This document shows positions 58,016-64,000 of a DNA stretch of 64,000 nucleotides, piece after piece. The position numbers and the translations under genes are program-made. Within the stretch, counting starts at the first letter, position 1, and each line of letters starts with the position of its first letter. The notes under the pieces were generated by a model. It ran no database searches, was not told the origin of the DNA, and worked only from the letters and a program-made list of their open reading frames with translations. The DNA is taken from NCBI GenBank assembly GCA_003281585.1, contig QCBN01000004.1:1-64000 (forward strand), given 5' to 3'. This DNA comes from Prochlorococcus sp. AG-347-I15. Lineage in GTDB: Bacteria > Cyanobacteriota > Cyanobacteriia > PCC-6307 > Cyanobiaceae.

Positions 58016-59032
58016 ATGCAAATTTGGCCTCATAAACATATTCACTCACTCGCTAATTTTTCAATTCAAGATTACAAATCAGTATTTGAATATGCTAATA
58101 GATTTGATGCACTAAAGAATGCAGAAACGAAAAAGATCCCTGCCTTACAAGGCACTTTGGTAACTTCTTTGTTTTTTGAAGCTAGTACAAGAACAAAAAA
58201 TAGCTTTGAACTTGCAGCAAAAAGACTGTCTGCGGATGTACAAACATTTGCACCATCATCTAGTTCTTTAACGAAAGGCGAAACAATTATTGATACAGCA
58301 ATCACCTATTCTGCAATGGGGGCAGATATATTAGTTATTAGACATTCGTCGAGTTACATAACCTTTGAAATAGCGAAAAAACTTGATTCAATTAATTCCA
58401 ATACTTCGGTTCTTAATGCCGGAGATGGATTACATAGTCATCCTAGTCAAGGATTACTTGATATTTATACATTAATTAAATTCTTTTCCAAAAAATCACC
58501 TAATCCTGAGATTTTAAATTCCAAAAAAATTTTAATAATTGGAGACGTTAATCATTCAAGGGTTGCAAGATCAAATCTCTGGGCTTTGAGTGCATTTGGC
58601 GCAGAAATAATCTTGTGCGGTCCTAAGACATTAATACCTGATGAATTTATCAATTTTTTAAAAACTCCTTCACCAAACCAAGAAAAAGATCCTGTCAAAT
58701 CAAGAGGGTCCATAACAATTTCTAGATCATTGGAAGAGTCAATAAAAATTGCAGATGCAATCATTGTTTTAAGACTCCAGAAAGAGAGAATGATGGAGAA
58801 TTTACTAAGCAGTATTGATTCATATAGTTTGGATTATGGTTTAACCCCAGAGAAATTATCTTTGAGTAATAAAGAAATTCCAATTCTTCATCCTGGGCCT
58901 ATTAACAGAGGTATTGAAATTAGTAGTAAAATAGTAGATGAATATCCTAATTGCCTAATCAATAAACAGGTTTCAAATGGTATCCCAATAAGAATGGCTT
59001 TACTTTATCTATTACAGAAAAATAACAAATAA
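58016..59032 (+). CDS. pyrB: Aspartate carbamoyltransferase catalytic subunit
   Basis: PyrB condenses carbamoyl phosphate with aspartate in pyrimidine synthesis. Motifs are [20 protein letters not shown] (carbamoyl-phosphate site), [40 protein letters not shown] and [12 protein letters not shown] length of 338 is normal for the catalytic chain; no PyrI is nearby. It is tail-to-tail with the DUF565 gene, 2 bases apart. Confidence 0.96.
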   Translation: MQIWPHKHIHSLANFSIQDYKSVFEYANRFDALKNAETKKIPALQGTLVTSLFFEASTRTKNSFELAAKRLSADVQTFAPSSSSLTKGETIIDTAITYSAMGADILVIRHSSSYITFEIAKKLDSINSNTSVLNAGDGLHSHPSQGLLDIYTLIKFFSKKSPNPEILNSKKILIIGDVNHSRVARSNLWALSAFGAEIILCGPKTLIPDEFINFLKTPSPNQEKDPVKSRGSITISRSLEESIKIADAIIVLRLQKERMMENLLSSIDSYSLDYGLTPEKLSLSNKEIPILHPGPINRGIEISSKIVDEYPNCLINKQVSNGIPIRMALLYLLQKNNK

Positions 59033-59034
59033 AT

Positions 59035-59376
59035 CTAAAGTAACTTAAGACTTTCAGTAAAGAATCCATAAAATAATCCTAATCTCAAGGAATCTAATAA
59101 AAGTACTAAAAATTTCTTTTTCTTTTCAAATCGAAAATTTCTTCTAAGTACTATCAAAATTTCAATAAAAACAACTGATAGAAAGGCGGATACTGGATCC
59201 ATTAGTTCCACAACTGCACTTACCATACCAAGAGAACTTCCTAAAAAGTAACCAATCAAAAGGATAATTAGAGATATTGAATATCTTCGCCATGGATTAT
59301 TAGCCCAAATAGTTAGAGTTTGAATATTTTCTACAATCTTTAGTTGAAAATTTGTGTTTTGAGGTTTAAAAACCAT
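59035..59376 (-). CDS. DUF565 (Ycf20-like) membrane protein
   Basis: The 113-residue protein has NNPWRRYSISLIILLIGYFLGSSLGMVSAVV, SAFLSVVFIEILIVL and SLRLGLFYGFFTESLKLL, giving three hydrophobic stretches. NPWRR before the first helix is a typical start of the Ycf20/DUF565 family. Plant relatives are linked to photoprotection, but its task here is unknown. It is 11 bases downstream of the small gene at 59588 and probably co-transcribed with it. Confidence 0.78.
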   Translation of the reverse strand: MVFKPQNTNFQLKIVENIQTLTIWANNPWRRYSISLIILLIGYFLGSSLGMVSAVVELMDPVSAFLSVVFIEILIVLRRNFRFEKKKKFLVLLLDSLRLGLFYGFFTESLKLL

Positions 59377-59387
59377 TTTTATTTCAA

Positions 59388-59588
59388 CTAAGCCGCTTCA
59401 GAGTTTGATTGAATTCTAGTGTTTCCCTCTACCAATTCAAGTAAAGCCTCCATCTGAGCCATGATTCCTCTTAGTTCGCCTGGTTCAGGAAAGAGACCAT
59501 CTTGATTTACATCTAAATGCATTTCTCTAAGTTCTTGTCGTAAATAGCGTAAGTGACTAATTACTTGCTCTTTCTTGGTTTGAGACAT
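59388..59588 (-). CDS. Small conserved-looking helical protein, unknown function
   Basis: I do not recognise this 66-residue protein. It is soluble and mostly helical: KKEQVISHLRYLRQELREMH, a short turn with DVNQDGLFPEPGELRG that could be a loop, then IMAQMEALLELVEGNTRIQ. Higher glycine/proline/arginine content than nearby spacers and normal codon use argue that it is real. It precedes the DUF565 gene by 11 bases. Confidence 0.72.
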   Translation of the reverse strand: MSQTKKEQVISHLRYLRQELREMHLDVNQDGLFPEPGELRGIMAQMEALLELVEGNTRIQSNSEAA

Positions 59589-59652
59589 GATTAAACTGCT
59601 GACAAGGTTATATTAAGAAAGAATATTTTTGATAAAGAGAGTTTGCATATCA

Positions 59653-59736
59653 ATGACTGAAAATGAAGATAAATTCTTTATATCACTTCAAAAAGATAAT
59701 GACTTTGAAAAATTTTGTATCCCTAAAAATACTTAG
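59653..59736 (+). CDS. Possible 27-residue micro-ORF
   Basis: An ATG at 59653 opens a 27-codon frame (MTENEDKFFISLQKDNDFEK and seven more) in the 212-base gap before the DUF2555 gene. The codon mix looks like coding sequence and the peptide is acidic. Nothing else supports it: there is no clear ribosome site and no family is known. It may be chance. Confidence 0.2.
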   Translation: MTENEDKFFISLQKDNDFEKFCIPKNT

Positions 59737-59800
59737 TTAATACTTTAATTTTATATATTTACTCGAGGCATTATTATTAGGATATATTTGCTTATTCAAT

Positions 59801-60022
59801 ATGGATTTTATTTCTGAAAATAAAATAAGTGAAGAATTAGTAAACTCTTATGATGAAGAAATGACTCTTGAGTTAGCAAAAAGACTAGAAGAAGATGAAT
59901 ATAAGACCCCATTTGATGGCTTAAAAGACTGGCACCTACTGAGAGCCCTCGCAATCAATAGACCTGAATTAACAACTGATTATACACATCTCCTTGATCA
60001 GGAACCTTTCGATGAAAACTAA
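59801..60022 (+). CDS. DUF2555 family cyanobacterial protein
   Basis: The 73-residue acidic protein has the pattern EMTLELAKRLEEDEYKTPFDGLKDWHLLRALAINRPELT, then THLLDQEPFDEN. This is characteristic of the cyanobacterial DUF2555 family (function unknown). It overlaps the start of coaBC (11 bases from the ATG at 60012), so the two are coupled. Confidence 0.85.
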   Translation: MDFISENKISEELVNSYDEEMTLELAKRLEEDEYKTPFDGLKDWHLLRALAINRPELTTDYTHLLDQEPFDEN

Positions 60023-61268
60023 AAGTAATGACTCCAAAATAAAGGTTCTTTTATTAATAACCGGAAGTATTGCAGCTGTAAGAATTCCCTTATTAGTAAG
60101 CCAATTAGCGAAAGACAATTATGAAATAAGATGCGTTTTATCTAAAAATGCAGAAAAATTAATAAAGCCACTGTCCCTTTCTATCTTAAGTAGAAACCCA
60201 TGCATTTTAGAAAATGATCAATGGTCTGATAGTCAATCCACACCACTTCATGTAGAACTAAATAATTGGGCTGATGTCATAATCATAGCCCCTTTAACAG
60301 CGACAACATTATCAAAATGGGTAACTGGAAATGCAGAGGGATTGATTCCAAGCATCTTAATAGCAAGCGTTAAGTCAATTATTGTTGCACCAGCAATGAA
60401 TACACAAATGTGGCTTAATAAAGCTGTCAAAAAAAATTATGAGAATTTAGAGAATTACGAAAATGTTTTGTCTTTGCACCCAAGTGAAGGTCTTTTAGCA
60501 TGCGATGCTATTGGTATAGGTAAAATACCTCCAAATGATCTAATTCAATTAGCTCTTGAATTTATAACTTCACACAATCAAAATACTTTTCGGAAAGATT
60601 TACTCAATAAAGAATTTTTAATAACTGGAGGTTGCACCTCGGAAGATATTGATGCGGCAAGACATATTACTAACAAAAGTTCTGGAGCTATGGGTTTACT
60701 TCTTTCTCAAGTAGCAAGGTTCAGAGGAGCGCATGTAAAATACGTTCATGGTCCTCTGAAGATTGATAAAGATCTCACTGATGGAATTAAAAGATATGAA
60801 ATTGATAATAGTCTTGAATTAATTAGGGCAATTAAGGATGAAATTTTAAATTGTGATTATTTTTTCATGAATGCAGCAGTATCTGATTTCAAAATAAACT
60901 CTGATCCTTCAGCTAAAATTCCCAAAAATAAAATTAATGATTATTTAAATAAAAATTTTGAGCTAGTCCCAGATATTTTAAAAACAGTTAGTGAATCAAA
61001 AAAAGATAACCAAATTTTTATAGGCTTTTGCGCTTTTACGGGATCTATTGAAGAAGCGAGAAAATCAATTAGAGAAAAGGTTATTCAAAAAGGTTGTGAT
61101 TATCTATTCGCAAATCGAATTGATCTTCCAGGACAGGGATTTGGTTTTTTAGCACATAATGAAGGTTGGCTATTCGATAATCATAATATGGAACACTTTA
61201 TAAAAAAAACATCAAAAATTGATTTAGCAAATAAATTAATAACTCAAATTATTACAGTTAACAAATAA
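60012..61268 (+). CDS. coaBC: Bifunctional phosphopantothenoylcysteine synthetase/decarboxylase
   Basis: CoaBC makes 4'-phosphopantetheine from 4'-phosphopantothenate in coenzyme A synthesis. The N-terminal flavoprotein half (about 1-180) has KVLLLITGSIAAVRIPLLVSQL, PLTATTLSKWVTGNAEGL and VAPAMNTQMW. The C-terminal synthetase half has LITGGCTSEDIDAARHITNKSSGAMGLLLSQ and IFIGFCAFTG. The start ATG at 60012 is chosen over a TTG at 59994. It overlaps the DUF2555 gene by 11 bases. Codon and length are normal (418 residues). Confidence 0.93.
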   Translation: MKTKSNDSKIKVLLLITGSIAAVRIPLLVSQLAKDNYEIRCVLSKNAEKLIKPLSLSILSRNPCILENDQWSDSQSTPLHVELNNWADVIIIAPLTATTLSKWVTGNAEGLIPSILIASVKSIIVAPAMNTQMWLNKAVKKNYENLENYENVLSLHPSEGLLACDAIGIGKIPPNDLIQLALEFITSHNQNTFRKDLLNKEFLITGGCTSEDIDAARHITNKSSGAMGLLLSQVARFRGAHVKYVHGPLKIDKDLTDGIKRYEIDNSLELIRAIKDEILNCDYFFMNAAVSDFKINSDPSAKIPKNKINDYLNKNFELVPDILKTVSESKKDNQIFIGFCAFTGSIEEARKSIREKVIQKGCDYLFANRIDLPGQGFGFLAHNEGWLFDNHNMEHFIKKTSKIDLANKLITQIITVNK

Positions 61269-61473
61269 GCAAAATTTTTTAATTTGTATTTTTTTGTAAT
61301 CTTAATCATTAAAAATAATGCGATAGCTTAAAATATTTCCAGTTTTTAAAAATCTAAAAAGCTACGGGTTGTTTCGAGGATTTAAAAGTCCTACCTTTTA
61401 TGGTCCTTTCCCTTGTAATATCCCTACTGAACTATTTAGATGACCTTTATTCAATCGTCACAGAACTTTAATT

Positions 61474-62268
61474 ATGAGAATTCGTTCTTTCTTAGCTTTT
61501 GTTATTACAATTTGTATAACTTTTGCTTTCGTACCTGTTAAAACATTTGCTTTTTCTGAAAGAGGAAATGCACAATTCACAGATGTTGTTAATACAGGAA
61601 AAGCTAATGATTGCCCTACATTAGACTCATCTCTTGTCGGGTCAATATCTTTAGGTAATGGAGATAGTCTAAAAGGAATATGCATGCATCCAACAGAAGT
61701 TTATGTAAAAGTGCCAGGGACAAAGCGAAAAGCTGCAGAATTTGTTTCAACAAAAATTATTAGTCCTAGAAATAACACTACAGTGACAGAGGTTTATGGA
61801 GAAATTGATTCAGGAACTTTCACCGAAAAAGGTGGTATTGATTTTCAACTTATTACTGTATTAACTCCTGGTGGTTTAGAGGTGCCATTTGCATTCTCAG
61901 CAAAAGATCTTACAGCTGATTTACCTTCATCTATTGAACCAGGCACGGAGGTTAGTGGTTCAACATTTACACCTAACTACAGAACTGGTGATTTTCTAGA
62001 TCCTAAGGCAAGAGCAAAAAATACTGGTGTTGAATATGCTCAAGGTTTAGTTGCACTAGGAGGAGATGATGAAGAACTTGCAAAAGAAAATATTAAAGTT
62101 GATGTAAATGGTACTGGCGTTATTACTCTTTCAATCAACAATGTAGATTCTGATACAGACGAATTTGCTGGTACTTTTGAAGCTATCCAACCTTCAGATA
62201 CTGATATGGGTTCAAAGGATCCACTTGATGTAAAAATAATTGGGGAGCTTTACGGAAGAAAGGCATAA
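61474..62268 (+). CDS. psbO: Photosystem II manganese-stabilizing protein
   Basis: PsbO shields the Mn4CaO5 water-splitting cluster from the lumen. The 264-residue precursor has a signal peptide (about 1-26, SFLAFVITICITFAF) for export. The mature protein has the conserved GKANDCPTL, then VPGTKRKAAEFVSTK, VYGEIDSG and FTPNYRTGDFLDPK. Cysteines (DCPTL and GICMHP) form the family disulfide. A 205-base leader precedes it and a clear terminator follows at 62283. Confidence 0.95.
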   Translation: MRIRSFLAFVITICITFAFVPVKTFAFSERGNAQFTDVVNTGKANDCPTLDSSLVGSISLGNGDSLKGICMHPTEVYVKVPGTKRKAAEFVSTKIISPRNNTTVTEVYGEIDSGTFTEKGGIDFQLITVLTPGGLEVPFAFSAKDLTADLPSSIEPGTEVSGSTFTPNYRTGDFLDPKARAKNTGVEYAQGLVALGGDDEELAKENIKVDVNGTGVITLSINNVDSDTDEFAGTFEAIQPSDTDMGSKDPLDVKIIGELYGRKA

Positions 62269-62282
62269 ATCTTACTTAATAG

Positions 62283-62312
62283 AAAAAGGGGGTTAAACCC
62301 CTCTTTTTTTTT
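62283..62312 (+). terminator. Rho-independent terminator of psbO
   Basis: A GC-rich hairpin (AAAGGGG, loop around GTTAAA, CCCCTCTTT) is followed by a run of T residues ending at about 62312. It begins 14 bases after the psbO stop and would end that message before sat. Confidence 0.88.
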
Positions 62313-62341
62313 CAAAATTTTTCTTTAATTAATTTAAAAAA

Positions 62342-63517
62342 ATGGAACTACAACAAAAAACTAAAACGGATACTAATGGACTAATTCCGCCTTATGGGGG
62401 GGAACTAAAAAATTTAATTATCAAAGATAAAAACCTAAAAAATAATCTTATCTCTGAAGCTACTTATGAGTTTGAATGCAGCGAGAGAAATGCATGCGAT
62501 GTAGAACTTTTGATGGTTGGAGCTTTTTCTCCATTGGAAGGTTTTATGGATGAAAATAATTACAATTCAGTAATTAACAATAATAGAGATACAAACGGGT
62601 TGCTTTTTGGATTACCTATTGTATTTGATTCAAATAATGAAAAAGTAAAAGCTGGAGAGACAATATTGCTTACTTATAAAAAACAAAAAATAGCAGTTTT
62701 AGAAGTTAGCTCTAAATGGGAACCTGATAAATCCTTAGAAGCTGAACTTTGTTATGGTACTAATTCTTTAGATCATCCTGCAGTTAAGATGATTTTTAAT
62801 GAGAGAGGGAGATTTTATATCGGAGGAAGAGTTTATGGTTTCGAATTGCCAATTAGAGAATTCCCCTGCAAAACCCCAGAAGAAGTTAGATCAACACTGC
62901 CATCAAATCATGATGTAGTTGCATTTCAATGCAGAAATCCAATTCATAGAGCACATTATGAATTATTTACTAATGCTTTACTCTCAGATAATGTCTCCTC
63001 TGACTCAGTTGTTTTAGTTCATCCAACTTGTGGGCCAACTCAACAAGATGATATCCCCGGAAAAGTTAGATATTTAACTTATAAAGAATTAGAAGAGGAA
63101 ATATCTGATGAAAGAATAAAATGGGCTTTTTTACCTTATTCAATGCATATGGCTGGGCCCAGAGAAGCTCTTCAACATATGATAATCAGGAGAAATTATG
63201 GCTGCACCCATTTTATTATCGGTAGGGATATGGCTGGCTGTAAGTCATCAGCAACTGGTGAAGATTTTTATGGCCCATATGATGCCCAGAATTTTGCGAA
63301 TAAATGTGCAGACGAATTGATGATGAAGACTGTTCCTTCAAAAAATTTAGTTTATACAAAGGAGAAAGGATATATCACAGCTGAAGAAGCTAAAGAATTT
63401 AATTATGAAATTATGAAACTTAGTGGTACAGAATTTAGAAAGAAATTGAGGAATGGCGAACCAATTCCTGAATGGTTTGCATTTAAAAGTGTAGTAGATG
63501 TTCTAAGACGCTCTTAA
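62342..63517 (+). CDS. sat: Sulfate adenylyltransferase (ATP sulfurylase)
   Basis: ATP sulfurylase activates sulfate to APS at the start of sulfur assimilation. Motifs: LLMVGAFSPLEGFMDENNY, VVAFQCRNPIHRAHYEL with the nucleotide-binding histidines, HPTCGPTQQDDIPGKVRY, MAGPREALQHMIIRRNYGCTHFIIGRDMAG, and a C-terminus with SGTEFRKKLRNGEPIPEWF. The length (391) is the non-fused (homo-oligomeric Sat) type. No APS kinase domain is present. Confidence 0.95.
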   Translation: MELQQKTKTDTNGLIPPYGGELKNLIIKDKNLKNNLISEATYEFECSERNACDVELLMVGAFSPLEGFMDENNYNSVINNNRDTNGLLFGLPIVFDSNNEKVKAGETILLTYKKQKIAVLEVSSKWEPDKSLEAELCYGTNSLDHPAVKMIFNERGRFYIGGRVYGFELPIREFPCKTPEEVRSTLPSNHDVVAFQCRNPIHRAHYELFTNALLSDNVSSDSVVLVHPTCGPTQQDDIPGKVRYLTYKELEEEISDERIKWAFLPYSMHMAGPREALQHMIIRRNYGCTHFIIGRDMAGCKSSATGEDFYGPYDAQNFANKCADELMMKTVPSKNLVYTKEKGYITAEEAKEFNYEIMKLSGTEFRKKLRNGEPIPEWFAFKSVVDVLRRS

Positions 63518-63564
63518 TAATGTTTTATTATTAGTATCATGTAAATATTAAAAAATTATTTATC

Positions 63565-64000
63565 GTGAACAAACGTTGGAGAAACGTAGGACTTTACGTT
63601 CTAGCTGTTATTACTGTAATTTTTATTGGTACTTCTTTATTTGATAAACCAAGTACAGAAAATACTACAAAGACCTTAAGATATAGTGATTTTATAGAAG
63701 CAGTCCAAGATAAAGAAATCAGTAGAGTACTAATATCTCCAGATAATGCGACTGCTCAAGTTGTTGAAAATGACGGAAGCAGATCTGAGGTTAATTTAGC
63801 CCCAGACAAAGATTTATTGAAAATCCTAACCGAAAATAATGTAGATATTGCTGTAACTCCAACAAAATTAGCTAATCCATGGCAACAAGCTGTAAGTAGC
63901 TTGATTTTCCCTGTACTTTTGATTGGAGGCTTATTTTTTCTTTTCAGAAGATCTCAAAGCGGTAATGCTGGAGGTGGTAATCCTGCCATGAGTTTTGGCA
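63565..64000 (+). CDS. ftsH: ATP-dependent metalloprotease FtsH, 5' part
   Basis: The window ends inside this gene; only the membrane part is seen. The start is GTG (MNKRWRNVGLYVLAVITVIF, first helix). The FtsH periplasmic domain follows (RYSDFIEAVQDKEISRVLISPDN, VNLAPDKDLLKILTENNVDIAV), then the second helix SLIFPVLLIGGLFFLFRR and a glycine-rich linker GNAGGGNPAMSFG, where the AAA domain should begin. The photosystem II repair role is inferred from family use in cyanobacteria. Confidence 0.9.
   Translation, partial: MNKRWRNVGLYVLAVITVIFIGTSLFDKPSTENTTKTLRYSDFIEAVQDKEISRVLISPDNATAQVVENDGSRSEVNLAPDKDLLKILTENNVDIAVTPTKLANPWQQAVSSLIFPVLLIGGLFFLFRRSQSGNAGGGNPAMSFG

Noticed and set aside
1-64000. 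CRISPR array, prophage, insertion sequence or genomic island
   Set aside because: No spaced direct repeats, transposase, integrase or phage genes were seen; three tRNA genes are present but each is followed by core genes.

Overview
The window is a stretch of core chromosome from a marine picocyanobacterium, almost certainly a high-light Prochlorococcus. The DNA is very AT-rich, with genes packed on both strands and gaps of a few tens of bases. It carries photosystem II genes (psbE, F, L, J, K, I, N, H, O), the ndhCKJ genes, NtcA, the beta-carotene hydroxylase CrtR, and many small cyanobacteria-only families. Thymidylate is made by ThyX. No phycobilisome gene, transposase, phage gene, integrase or CRISPR array was seen. 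The assignment to ecotype is inference.

Layout. 1-7.8 kb: the end of mtnP, then the rubA-ycf48-psbEFLJ photosystem II assembly and cytochrome b559 cluster (minus strand), divergent from ndhC-ndhK-ndhJ. A YvcK-like protein and an Mla/MCE-type lipid transporter pair follow. 7.8-22.5 kb: chlD, folK, a NUDIX hydrolase, a photolyase, a DegT aminotransferase, a redoxin, fabI, hisB, a carotenoid oxygenase, rdgB, a hexose-phosphate mutase, a TM0106-type nuclease-like protein, ygfZ and pyrE. 22.6-28.3 kb: tRNA-Met, a CNNM/CBS membrane protein, a Gfo/Idh oxidoreductase, tgt-psbK, cobS and a Hik2-like sensor kinase. 28.3-37.8 kb: a DUF3155 gene with a structured leader, an esterase, purH, a DoxX protein, ispH, the ammonium transporter amt with an NtcA-type promoter, sfsA, murJ, two small proteins and tRNA-Arg. 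37.9-46.4 kb: glyA-cinA, leuC-leuD, psbI/psbN/psbH, pth, DUF3146, and ntcA followed by DUF3084 and an RNase H-fold protein. 46.6-52 kb: a CobO-like protein, dcd, thyX, a thioredoxin-like membrane protein, glmM, trmB and a DUF3177-type membrane protein. 52-64 kb: ileS, a Ycf66-like protein, tRNA-Leu, crtR, gatC, a 3-methyladenine glycosylase, pyrB, small cyanobacterial proteins, coaBC, psbO, sat and the start of an ftsH.

How the genes fit together. Photosystem II core subunits, assembly factors (Ycf48, rubredoxin, probably the thioredoxin-like protein) and a probable quality-control protease (FtsH) lie beside pigment genes (chlD, crtR, carotenoid oxygenase). Nitrogen control is represented by ntcA and by amt; each has a GTA-N8-TAC-like site at class II distance from a TAN3T -10 box. 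The dcd-thyX pair forms part of the dTMP supply route.

I found no obvious undescribed multi-gene system. The best leads are a chain of four hairpins upstream of the DUF3155 gene, a startless open frame at 51.8-52.1 kb, two proteins that keep a family fold but appear to lack catalytic residues, and the conserved small unknown proteins.
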